A DNA stretch of 57,786 bases from Sphingomonas sp. Lineage in GTDB: Bacteria > Pseudomonadota > Alphaproteobacteria > Sphingomonadales > Sphingomonadaceae. Both the position numbers and the translations under genes were made by a program. Numbering within the stretch: the stretch's first letter is position 1; each line of letters begins with the position of its first letter. The notes under the pieces were generated by a model. It saw nothing but the letters and a program-made list of their open reading frames with translations, ran no database searches and had not been told where the DNA came from. The stretch lies in contig NZ_JANYGG010000044.1 of assembly GCF_025362505.1 (NCBI RefSeq), positions 1-57,786 of the forward strand, read 5' to 3'. Of this stretch, positions 16,662-24,778 are shown in pieces.

Positions 16662-17645
16662 CTAGAGTTCGGCGCGCGTGCGCAGCGCATGGGTCATCAC
16701 GGTGTTGCCGATCCTCAGGATCGAGCCGACCTCGAGCATGGTCGGCGCGGAAACGCGTTCGCCATTAACGAACGAACCGTTGGTCGAACTAAGATCGGTA
16801 ATGCGCAGTTGATCGTCGACCTGCTCGACCAGGCAATGGATACGCGAAACCCTGGCGTCGACAAGAACGACGTCGGCGGGAGCATTGCGCCCAATCTTCA
16901 ACCCGAGCTTGCCAACGACGAACCGTTTATCGACCCGGTCTTCGATCATCATTTCGAGACAATGCAGCTCGTCGCCGGGCTGCTCAAAGCCATCCGAATT
17001 CGTATAGATTTGGGTCGGTTCGTAATCATCGTCGTCGTCTTCGTCGTGGGAGACGTTCAGTACTGCGTTGCCCCGCGATGCACCGATTGCGTTCTGCAAC
17101 GTCGACAGTGCGACCATCAAATTGTCGACCTTGCCATCCGCGAAGCGCTGGACGGTGGCAAAGCGGCGATCCGTCGGCGCAGCTTGGGGGGCGGCGTATC
17201 TTGCGGCGGCGGGCGCTGCCGGCTGACTGTCGGCTTGCGCTCCCTTGCTCCGGTCGATGAATCGGTGAAGATCCTGCACAAAGTTTCGCCAGCCCGGATC
17301 GGCGAGGTCGCCGGTCCAGCACGAAAGGTCGGTGGTGTGGGTCAGTTCGAAGATGATCGGCCGATCGCACGGCTCTATGATAACCGGTGCGAGCTTTTTG
17401 CGACGGTCGGCGAGCGTAGCTTCCGCCCGCACCCAGCGCGAGGTCACCGAGCGCGGCGACCACAGTACGACCACGGCCTTGGCGGCCTTCAGTTCGGTTT
17501 CGATAACCTCGTCGAATGTTTCACCCGAATGGAGCGCGGCATCCCACCAGACTTTGAAGCCTTCCTTGACGAAACACTCCGAAAAATGGCGCGCGGCCGG
17601 TCGATCTTCCCGACTGTAGGAAATGAAGATGTCTGGCCCCGGCAC
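16662..17645 (-). CDS. TIR-FHA domain protein
   Basis: 327 aa from GTG 17645 (AGGGA at good spacing; an upstream GTG at 17684 would add 13 residues). The N-terminal TIR domain (residues 5-140) begins DIFISYSRED. It retains FKVWWDAALHSG and SRWVRAEA, where Glu75 aligns with the glutamate needed for NAD cleavage in active TIR domains. A linker of ~80 residues ends in a run of Asp. The C-terminal FHA domain (about 225-320) has KIGRNAPADVV, ARVSRIHC and SSTNGSFVNGE, the phosphothreonine-recognition signature. It probably reads the product of the neighbouring kinase. It shares a strand with the SLOG-membrane gene, 45 bp away. Confidence 0.88.
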   Translation of the reverse strand: MPGPDIFISYSREDRPAARHFSECFVKEGFKVWWDAALHSGETFDEVIETELKAAKAVVVLWSPRSVTSRWVRAEATLADRRKKLAPVIIEPCDRPIIFELTHTTDLSCWTGDLADPGWRNFVQDLHRFIDRSKGAQADSQPAAPAAARYAAPQAAPTDRRFATVQRFADGKVDNLMVALSTLQNAIGASRGNAVLNVSHDEDDDDDYEPTQIYTNSDGFEQPGDELHCLEMMIEDRVDKRFVVGKLGLKIGRNAPADVVLVDARVSRIHCLVEQVDDQLRITDLSSTNGSFVNGERVSAPTMLEVGSILRIGNTVMTHALRTRAEL

Positions 17646-17942
17646 GTAATTTAATCCCTGTGGAACGCAGCAATCGATACACAAGCGCCACGACGGCCTT
17701 CTATATCATTGCAATTCATGCAGATTTTTACGCCGATTGAAAACACGCGGTATCGTTCTTCGGCGACTCAAAAAAAACCGCACACAATGCCCGAGGTCAA
17801 GAATATCGCAGCGCCATGCATACGCAAGGAAAATCCCCTTGTTTTTAGCCGTTACCTGCCCCGCTTAACCCAAAATGAGCCACTTTATCGGTTCGCTGCC
17901 GGAGCGCCGATTGACCAACCATCGTATCTCCCTGACAAGGCA

Positions 17943-17951
17943 GGGGGGGGG
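17943..17951 (+). promoter_or_regulatory. Run of nine G immediately upstream of the channel start
   Basis: GGGGGGGGG lies 6 bp before the TTG start of the K+ channel gene and overlaps the position of the ribosome binding site. It can serve as a degenerate SD. Its length could vary by slippage and change translation. Confidence 0.45.
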
Positions 17952-17957
17952 TAAAGT

Positions 17958-18815
17958 TTGACCAGCGAGACACCAGCAGTGGGCGAAACGGCGGTCGGGA
18001 TCCGCTCGACGCTGCGACACGACCTCTATCGCCAACTCGACCCGGCGGCCCGGAGCGGATACCTTTCGCTGCTCAATCGGCTGCTCGTGCTTTCGATCTG
18101 CCTCGCGGCATTCGTGGCGGTGATCGAGACCGAACCGATTATCGTGGCGGGTCGCGAAACCATGTTCCGCCATATCGAACTAGCGTTCGGCACCCTGTTC
18201 GGCCTGGAATATTTGGCCCGGCTGTGGGTTTGCGTCGAACAGCCGGAGCATCATGGCGTGCGCCGGTCGCGGTGGCGCTATGCGGTGTCGCCAGCGGCAA
18301 TCATCGATCTGATCGCGATCCTGCCGGCGCTGCTAGCGCTCGCCGGCGGCGGCGCGTTGGTCCTGCGCTTTTTCCGTGTGCTGCGCATCCTGCGGCTGGC
18401 GAAGCTCGGCCGGATGTCGCGCGCCTGGCTGAACCTGATCGAAGCGGTGCACTCGCGGCGGCATGAATTGTGGCTGATCTTCGCACTCGCCGGAGTTGCA
18501 ATTCTGGTTAGCAGCACCCTGCTTTACTGGGCGGAGTCCGATGCTCAGCCCGAAAAGTTCGGAAGCATACCGCGCGCCTTCTGGTGGGCGGTGGTGACGC
18601 TCACGACGGTCGGCTATGGCGACATTTATCCGATCACTCCGCTGGGCAAACTCTTCGCCTCGATGGTCGCTGTCGCCGGGATCGGCCTGATCGCGCTGCC
18701 GACCGGAATCCTCGCTGCGGCGTTCAGCGATGCCATGCAGCGCGATCGGCGGATCGAAGCCCAACATCGGCATGACGACCCAGTCAACGAGCCGCCCGAT
18801 AGCGACGGTGCTTAA
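17958..18815 (+). CDS. Voltage-gated-type potassium channel (6TM, Kch/KvAP-like)
   Basis: 285 aa. It has six predicted helices. An arginine-bearing S4-like segment (RFFRVLRILRLAKLGR) lies near residue 137, and the pore loop TLTTVGYGDIYP near residue 215 carries the K+ selectivity filter. The S5 and S6 helices flank it, and a short His/Asp-rich cytoplasmic tail follows without an RCK domain. TTG start behind a G9 tract. It stands alone between two minus-strand genes. Its closeness to the TIR/SLOG cluster may be chance, although ion flux effectors are common in such systems. Confidence 0.9.
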   Translation: MTSETPAVGETAVGIRSTLRHDLYRQLDPAARSGYLSLLNRLLVLSICLAAFVAVIETEPIIVAGRETMFRHIELAFGTLFGLEYLARLWVCVEQPEHHGVRRSRWRYAVSPAAIIDLIAILPALLALAGGGALVLRFFRVLRILRLAKLGRMSRAWLNLIEAVHSRRHELWLIFALAGVAILVSSTLLYWAESDAQPEKFGSIPRAFWWAVVTLTTVGYGDIYPITPLGKLFASMVAVAGIGLIALPTGILAAAFSDAMQRDRRIEAQHRHDDPVNEPPDSDGA

Positions 18816-18959
18816 TCCCGACCGTCGTGAACGGTCATACCACTGCTTACGGGTGGCTCCAAAATGAAGTGGCTGCGGCACTGGTCGAGTGCTGCACGCC
18901 AGTTCAGTCGCAGGACGGAATGTTCCAACTATCTGCCCCCGAGTCGATAAACCCCGGAG

Positions 18960-20366
18960 CTACGCGGCGACTGTTACAGCAATGAGGCGGTAGTTGGATC
19001 GCCAGCGGGCGAGCAGCAGCAGTGCGGCGAACGGGGCGAGCCACACCACCCGGCTCTGATAGCGGTCGTGGACGTCGCTCAGTGCCCCGGCGAGCGCGGC
19101 GTTGGTGACGAGCCCGGCGATGATCGCGGCGAGCAGGCCGAGACTGTCGCGGTCACGGCGGCGCCATGCGGCGGCCATCAGGAATGGCAGCGCGAGCAGT
19201 GCGAGGATCGCGATCGGAGTGGTCACCGCGCGGAGCAAGCGCTTCGGCGTGGTGTCGGTTACCTGGCGCGACGCATCGAGTGCGGGCAACGCTTCGGGAC
19301 GGTAGCGCGTCAGGGTGAAGGCGATCCCGCCGCGCCGGTCGTGGCAGCCGACCGGGCACTCGTCGTCGAGCGCGGCGAAGTGGACTAATTGGCGCAGCGT
19401 GCCGCGCGCAGAGCTGGCGAGGAAGGCCAATGGCCGATCGCGAATTGCGCCGCGATTGGCTTGGCCCATCTCTGCGATCAGCGGCCAGCGGTCCGCCTCG
19501 ACCCGCGGGTGCCAGACGAGATCGGTGATCGGGCTCGCCGCGCCGCCCCATAGCAGTTGCTGGCTGCCGCGCGGCAGGCTGGGCGCCAGCGCGCACAGCC
19601 GCCGCGGTCCATCGCGGCCACAATGGTCGGCGAGCCACGGCGCGATGAGGCCGTCCTCGCTCAACCGCGCGTAGAGAAACAGCGAGCCCATCGGCGCCGG
19701 CGCCGGCCGGTGGAGCACGGCGGCGTTAAGCCCGACCTGGAGCAGAAGCGCGGCGGCGGCGGCGGCAAGCGCAGCCAAGGCACGGCGGCCAAACGCTGTC
19801 CAGCCGAGCCCGAGCAGTTTCTCGGCGAGCAGCGCGGCGAAGGCGGCGGCGAGCAACACCGGGATGTGGGTATAGTGCATCGACGCGGCGGCGATGGCGG
19901 CGAGCCACAGGCTGGGCGCTCCCGCCGCGCCCGGATCGCGCCGGGCGGCGAGCCAGCCGAGCAGCACGGTTGCGCCAGTGAACGCGTCGGGCATGAACTG
20001 GCCGGCGTGCCAGCCGAGCGACGAAAGCAGGATGGTTGCGCCAAGCGCGACCAGGGCGGTCCGCGCGGACCCGGTCAGCAGCCGCGCGGCGGGCCACAGG
20101 ATCGCGGCGAGCAGCAGGCACTGGACGACGATCCCGAGCCACAGCCCGGCGAGGCCCGGCACGGTCGTGACGAACGGTTTGAGGAAGAAACCGTAAATGC
20201 TCGACCGGTCGATCGCATAATCATGCCCAAGCGCGATCGCGAGATAGGTGCCGCTGTCGGGGAAAATCAGCGGGAAACAGTTCCACAGCGCGGGCGAGAG
20301 CAGCCCGACGGCAAGCAGCGCGATGGCGCCGATGTCACGCGCTCTGGTTGCTGATCCCCCGGTCAT
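18960..20366 (-). CDS. Polytopic inner-membrane protein, GT-C glycosyltransferase-like
   Basis: 468 aa with about ten hydrophobic segments. The first loop after helix 1 contains FPLIFPDSGTYL, an acidic motif where GT-C enzymes hold their catalytic Asp. A long periplasmic domain (about residues 225-370) carries paired cysteines (DHCGRDG, RLCAL, DDECPVGCHDR). The last loop has DVHDRYQSRVVWL, similar in style to GT-C C-terminal loops. I do not recognise a specific family; a lipid-linked sugar transferase is the best guess. The ~140 bp before it, toward the channel gene, hold only a small hairpin. Confidence 0.6.
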   Translation of the reverse strand: MTGGSATRARDIGAIALLAVGLLSPALWNCFPLIFPDSGTYLAIALGHDYAIDRSSIYGFFLKPFVTTVPGLAGLWLGIVVQCLLLAAILWPAARLLTGSARTALVALGATILLSSLGWHAGQFMPDAFTGATVLLGWLAARRDPGAAGAPSLWLAAIAAASMHYTHIPVLLAAAFAALLAEKLLGLGWTAFGRRALAALAAAAAALLLQVGLNAAVLHRPAPAPMGSLFLYARLSEDGLIAPWLADHCGRDGPRRLCALAPSLPRGSQQLLWGGAASPITDLVWHPRVEADRWPLIAEMGQANRGAIRDRPLAFLASSARGTLRQLVHFAALDDECPVGCHDRRGGIAFTLTRYRPEALPALDASRQVTDTTPKRLLRAVTTPIAILALLALPFLMAAAWRRRDRDSLGLLAAIIAGLVTNAALAGALSDVHDRYQSRVVWLAPFAALLLLARWRSNYRLIAVTVAA

Positions 20367-20400
20367 CGCTCCAGCTTAGACGAGCGCCGCACAAACGAAA

Positions 20401-20426
20401 ACGGCGGCGTCTTTCGACGCCGCCGT
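20401..20426 (-). terminator. Rho-independent terminator of the Flp pilin gene
   Basis: Perfect 11-bp stem ACGGCGGCGTC / GACGCCGCCGT with a 4-nt loop. On the minus strand it is followed by TTTCGTTTGTG. It begins 22 bp beyond the flp stop. Confidence 0.85.
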
Positions 20427-20448
20427 TCGCGTAACCTTGCGGTCAACC

Positions 20449-20610
20449 TTACTTGAGGTTGCCCGAAACGTTGTTGAACGTCGAGTTCAGCTTGGTGCCG
20501 ATGCCCTGCATCGCGCCGATGGCGGCAACCGAGATCAGAGCGGCAATCAGGCCGTACTCAATCGCGGTGGCACCCTTTTCGTTCTTGATCAGCTTGAGAA
20601 ACTTCAGCAT
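20449..20610 (-). CDS. Flp/Fap-type type IVb pilin subunit
   Basis: 53 aa. A basic leader MLKFLKLIKNEKG is followed by ATAIEYGLIAALISV, the Flp prepilin signature. Processing by a TadV-type peptidase is expected between Gly13 and Ala14, and the Glu-Tyr pair is present. AGGAGA precedes the ATG (start 20610; an upstream extension has no SD). Flp pilins build the tight-adherence (Tad) pilus; no tad/cpa genes are in this window, so this is an orphan major or minor pilin gene with its own terminator. Confidence 0.93.
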   Translation of the reverse strand: MLKFLKLIKNEKGATAIEYGLIAALISVAAIGAMQGIGTKLNSTFNNVSGNLK

Positions 20611-20794
20611 GTCCGGTCTCCTATGTGTTCCACGAGAGGACCCGTGTCCCCCGACCAGCACCCGTCCAAGCGGCGCCGGTTGAGAGAAGAACTAGACCCG
20701 GAAAATTGAGAAAGACTTAAACCGATAGGTTAGCGCGGCTTAACCATAAGTTTTTTCTACGCGCGACATTCCCCGCGATTAACCGGACATGGCG

Positions 20795-23020
20795 TCACGG
20801 CTTTCGACCGCCCCTGCCGCCACCCTGATGGCGGATATTTGCGGGCCGCCCGCGGCGCGGACCGCGCGGCGCTGTCCGGTCCTTCCTCGGTGCCGCGAAC
20901 TTGCCCTGCGGCAACTCGAAGCGCAGCGCGCCCGACACGGGGTTGGCCTCGACCAGCTTGAGCTCGAGCTTCTGGCCCATGCGGAACGTTTCGCCGCTGT
21001 CATCACCGACCAGCGCTTTTGCGGCCTCGTCATAGCGGAAATATTCATTGCCGAGGATCGCGGCGGGTACCAGCCCGTCACCGCCCAGCCCCTCGACCGT
21101 AGCGAAAAAGCCGAACGGCTGGACCCCGCTGATACGGCAGGGAAGCAATTGCCCGACCCGGTCCGCCAGAAAGGCCGCGACATAGCGGTCGATAGTCTCG
21201 CGCTCGGCCTCCATCGCGCGGCGTTCGAGCATCGAGATATGCTCGCCGAGCGTTTCCATCCCGGCCGCCACGCCGTCCGAAATCCCGCCCTCGCCAAGCT
21301 GGTACGACCGAACCAGCGAGCGGTGCACCGCGAGGTCGGCGTAGCGGCGGATCGGCGAGGTGAAGTGGGCGTAACTGCCCAGCGCGAGGCCGAAATGGCC
21401 AAGGTTCTGCGGGCCGTAGCGCGCCTGCATCTGGGTGCGCAGGACCTGCTCCATGATCTCGGGGCGCGCGTCATGGGCGCCGACTCGCTCAAGGATATGG
21501 TTGAAGGTCTGTGGGCGGATCACCTGGCCGAGCGCGAATTCAATGTCGAAGGTCGCGAGATAATCCTTGAGCGCGGTCAGCTTCTCGCGGCCCGGCGCTT
21601 CGTGGATGCGGTACATCACCGGCGCCTTCTTCGCCTCAAGCGCCTTGGCCGCGGCGACATTGGCGGCGATCATGTAATCCTCGACCAGCCGGTGCGCATC
21701 GAGTCGTTCGCGCGGCGCGACCGAGAGGATGCGGCCCTTCTCGTCGAGCATGACGCGGCGCTCGGGCAGGTCGAGTTCGAGCGGCTGGCGTTTTTCGCGG
21801 GCGGACAGGAGCGCGCGCCAGCAGGACCACAGGGGCTTGAGCGCGGCTTCGACGATGTCGGGGTCGACGAGCCCGGCCATCCCGTCAATTGCCGCCTGCG
21901 CGTCTTCATAGGCGATGTTGGCGGCGACACGGATTTTCGCGCGGGCAAAGCGCCACGATTTGAGCGCGCCGTCCGTGCCGACGACGAGGTGGCAGGCGAG
22001 CGCGGCGCGGTCCCTGCCGGCCTTCAGCGAACAGATGTCGGCCGACAATTCCTCGGGTAGCATCGGCACGACGCGGTCCGGGAAATAGACGCTGTTGCCC
22101 CGGGCGCGGGCTTCCTTGTCGAGCGCCGAGCCTTCGCGGACGTAGAAGCTGACGTCGGCGATGGCGACGATCGCGTCCCATCCGCCGTCATCACGCGCGG
22201 TGGCCCAGATCGCGTCGTCATGGTCGCGGGCATCGGCCGGGTCGATCGCGACGATAGGGAGATGGGTGAGGTCCTCGCGCTCGCCCAGCGGCTGTTTCGC
22301 GACCCGCTCGGCCTCCTCGATCGCGTCCTCGCCGAACACATCGCGCAGGCCATGCTTGTGGATCGCGATCAGGCTGAAGCCGCGCGGCGCGAACGGGTCG
22401 CCGAGAATCGCGTCGACCCGCGCGGTCACTCGCGGCGGGCGGCCCGACGGTTCGGCCAGGACGAGGTCGCCGACCTCGGCGTTGTTGAGGTCAGAGATCA
22501 TGAACTCGCGCCGCTCGCGTTTGTCCACGGGGGTCAGGTAATGGCGGCTGCCCTCGGCGCGCACTACGCCGAGCAGCATCTCGGCCGACTTGGCGAGCAG
22601 CTTCATCGGGTGGGCGACATGCCCCTTCCCCGCCTCCTCGGTCCGCGCGAGGATGCGGTCGTTGAGCGCCAGCGCCGAGCGCCGCCCCTTCTCGATCACG
22701 CGCAGCCGCGGCGGCGGGGTCTCGGCGTGCCATTGTTCGGGCACCGCGAGCACTTGCCCATCCTCGATCGACACCACCCGCAGCACGGTCACTCGGGGCA
22801 CCCCGCCCGTCTTGTGGAAAGCGCGACCGGGAGCCGAGTCGATCAGTCCCTCGTCGGCCATGTCCTTGAGCAGCGCTTTCAGCAGAATCTTCTCATGCGG
22901 CGAAAGGCCGAAGGCACGCGCGATCTCGCGCTTGCCGGCGGGCTGCCCCGATTGCTCAATGAATTCGAGGATCTGCTTCGGGGTGGGAAGGCCCTTGGCG
23001 GGGTGCGAGGTGCGATTCAT
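20795..23020 (-). CDS. rnr: Ribonuclease R
   Basis: 741 aa, a normal RNase R size. It is a processive 3'-5' exoribonuclease that degrades structured RNA and acts in trans-translation and rRNA turnover. An N-terminal winged-helix-like region is followed by cold-shock OB domains, then the RNB catalytic domain starting IVAIDPADARDHDDAI near residue 255 (the Asp cluster binds Mg2+). Next come TSPIRRYADLAVHR and a C-terminal S1 domain with EYFRYDEA. The Arg/Gly-rich basic tail is typical. The start is the ATG at 23020. It is preceded by a dispersed palindromic repeat. Confidence 0.96.
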   Translation of the reverse strand: MNRTSHPAKGLPTPKQILEFIEQSGQPAGKREIARAFGLSPHEKILLKALLKDMADEGLIDSAPGRAFHKTGGVPRVTVLRVVSIEDGQVLAVPEQWHAETPPPRLRVIEKGRRSALALNDRILARTEEAGKGHVAHPMKLLAKSAEMLLGVVRAEGSRHYLTPVDKRERREFMISDLNNAEVGDLVLAEPSGRPPRVTARVDAILGDPFAPRGFSLIAIHKHGLRDVFGEDAIEEAERVAKQPLGEREDLTHLPIVAIDPADARDHDDAIWATARDDGGWDAIVAIADVSFYVREGSALDKEARARGNSVYFPDRVVPMLPEELSADICSLKAGRDRAALACHLVVGTDGALKSWRFARAKIRVAANIAYEDAQAAIDGMAGLVDPDIVEAALKPLWSCWRALLSAREKRQPLELDLPERRVMLDEKGRILSVAPRERLDAHRLVEDYMIAANVAAAKALEAKKAPVMYRIHEAPGREKLTALKDYLATFDIEFALGQVIRPQTFNHILERVGAHDARPEIMEQVLRTQMQARYGPQNLGHFGLALGSYAHFTSPIRRYADLAVHRSLVRSYQLGEGGISDGVAAGMETLGEHISMLERRAMEAERETIDRYVAAFLADRVGQLLPCRISGVQPFGFFATVEGLGGDGLVPAAILGNEYFRYDEAAKALVGDDSGETFRMGQKLELKLVEANPVSGALRFELPQGKFAAPRKDRTAPRGPRRGRPANIRHQGGGRGGRKP

Positions 23021-23034
23021 GCGCTCCCATTAGC

Positions 23035-23105
23035 CGTCATTGCGGGCGAAGCGAAGCAACCCGGTCGGCGTAGTGCTAGGTTGCTTCGCTTCGCTCGCAA
23101 TGACG
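23035..23105. repeat. Dispersed palindromic repeat, copy 1
   Basis: Arms CGTCATTGCGGGCGAAGCGA... and its near-perfect complement ending ...TCGCTCGCAATGACG enclose a ~17-nt centre between rnr and the M28 peptidase gene. The same end sequences recur at 55420-55504. It looks like a REP/MITE-type intergenic element of this genome. Confidence 0.8.
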
Positions 23106-23107
23106 GG

Positions 23108-24550
23108 TTACTTCTCTACCGGCGGCGCGACATAAGGGCGGAACGCGCCGCCGGGGACGGCGCTGGCGACGGGGCTTTCGAAGCCATCGGCCGAGACCGA
23201 GGAGACCCCAAACACCCAATCGTCGACGCGGATATGGGGGAGGACAGCCTGGCATTTCAGATCGAACGATTCCGTCATCATGAGCCCAGTAGTGGGGGCA
23301 TGGAGGGCACTATTTGAAAAACACGCCCACTTCTCTCGGACCGACTTTTGATCAGTCCAACTGACTGCGTCGGTCCGCCGCCAGCGCACAACATGGCTAA
23401 CCGCGCCACGAACCGGTTTCCAAGTAACTTTCGTATCGGTGCTCACCGCGCCTTCAACCACTGGCTCCGGCGGCGGTGGGGCGCTCGCAATCGCCGCGAG
23501 GGCGGCGACGTTGAGCTTGGTCACCTTCGCGAGGTACGCAAAGTCCATATGGTCGATGGTGTCGCCATATGCTTTCCCCTTCTCGACGCGCACATCCTGG
23601 TGCTGCCAGTCGTAATTCTCGACCGCGACCGAGAAGCGCACCGCAGGATAGCCGGCGTTGAGAAATTCGGTGTGGTCGCCGCCGCGCCCGAAGCGGTCGT
23701 TGCGCCAGATCTGCCGCACGTCGAGCCCGATGGCCAGCCGGTCGGCGAGGCTGTCAAGGAACCGCGAGATGTTGCGCGACGGCGAATCATTCTCGCCACC
23801 CTGGCTGCGCTGCGCCTGGGCCAGATCCTCGCGCCCCTGCCAGCGCGGCCCTTCGGAGAAGATGCGGACGTGGGTCGAATCGCAAATCCCGTCCGACCCG
23901 CAGACATTGCCGATGATGTCGTTGTTGAGGTTGGCAATGATGTTACAGCCTTGTGTCTTGACGTAATCGGCGAGCAGCTTGCCCCCATACAACCCTTGCT
24001 CCTCGCCCGAGAGCAAGGCGTAGACGATCGTCCCGCGGAATTTATGATTCGACAACACGCGTGCCGCCTCGAGCACCGCCGCCGAGCCCGACCCGTCGTC
24101 GTTGGCGCCGGGCGCATCGGCGGTGGCGTTCATCGGGTCGGTGACGCGGCTATCGATGTGCCCGGTGATGATCACGACGTCGTTCGGCCGCTCGGTCCCA
24201 CGCTGGATGGCGATGACGTCGGTGAGCCTGGTCGGCGTGGGGACGCGCTCGCCCTCGACGGTGGTCGTTGGTCGCTCGATGACGAGGCACCCGCCGCACG
24301 CCGCCGACTCGGCCTTGAACCGCGCCTCGGCCCAATTCAGCGCCGCGCCGATGCCGCGTCTGGGATCACTCTGCGAGGACAGCGTGTGGCGCGTCCCGAA
24401 GCTGACCAGCCCCGCGACATTCGCCCGCAATCGCTCGGCGCTGACCGGCGCGACGATGGCGCGGAGGCGCTCGTCTGGGGACGGCGGCGCGGCGGCGGTC
24501 AGTAGTGGGGTGGCGATCAGACCGAGCAATAGCAAGCGAACCAGACGCAT
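23108..24550 (-). CDS. Secreted M28-family zinc aminopeptidase
   Basis: 480 aa with a Sec signal peptide (MRLVRLLLLGLIATPLLTAAA). The M28 metal ligands appear in order: GHIDSR (His), GANDDGSGSA (bridging Asp), LLSGEEQGLYG (catalytic Glu pair), NNDIIGN (Asp) and GGDHTEFL (His). The C-terminal ~100 residues form an extra fibronectin-like/beta domain after the peptidase. Start ATG 24550 is chosen because the signal peptide begins there. It probably acts in the periplasm or outside the cell. Single gene, divergent from the acyl-CoA operon. Confidence 0.93.
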   Translation of the reverse strand: MRLVRLLLLGLIATPLLTAAAPPSPDERLRAIVAPVSAERLRANVAGLVSFGTRHTLSSQSDPRRGIGAALNWAEARFKAESAACGGCLVIERPTTTVEGERVPTPTRLTDVIAIQRGTERPNDVVIITGHIDSRVTDPMNATADAPGANDDGSGSAAVLEAARVLSNHKFRGTIVYALLSGEEQGLYGGKLLADYVKTQGCNIIANLNNDIIGNVCGSDGICDSTHVRIFSEGPRWQGREDLAQAQRSQGGENDSPSRNISRFLDSLADRLAIGLDVRQIWRNDRFGRGGDHTEFLNAGYPAVRFSVAVENYDWQHQDVRVEKGKAYGDTIDHMDFAYLAKVTKLNVAALAAIASAPPPPEPVVEGAVSTDTKVTWKPVRGAVSHVVRWRRTDAVSWTDQKSVREKWACFSNSALHAPTTGLMMTESFDLKCQAVLPHIRVDDWVFGVSSVSADGFESPVASAVPGGAFRPYVAPPVEK

Positions 24551-24778
24551 TTTCGAACCTCCGACAGGCAAATGCCAGGTTCGGCCGATCTTGCGCCGCC
24601 GCCCCGCCGCTGGCAATCTTCGCCGGCGTCCGGGCGCATCCCGAAAATCCCTTTGCCCCCAAGAGCGTTGACTGGCAAAATAGTCGGTGACAAGGCGACC
24701 GGCGAATCCGCCATCGCGACGAACCGGTTTCCCGTTCGACGGGCGAGCCTCGCCGGAACAGCACAGGAGTTAGATACC

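Noticed and set aside
11698-17645. Type VI secretion post-translational control genes
   Set aside because: PP2C, kinase and FHA are all present as in T6SS loci, but no tss genes are in the window and the FHA is fused to TIR, so T6SS control is not supported here.
17958-18815. K+ channel as a member of the TIR/SLOG module
   Set aside because: Opposite strand, 300 bp away and preceded by its own G9-SD; adjacency alone is not enough.
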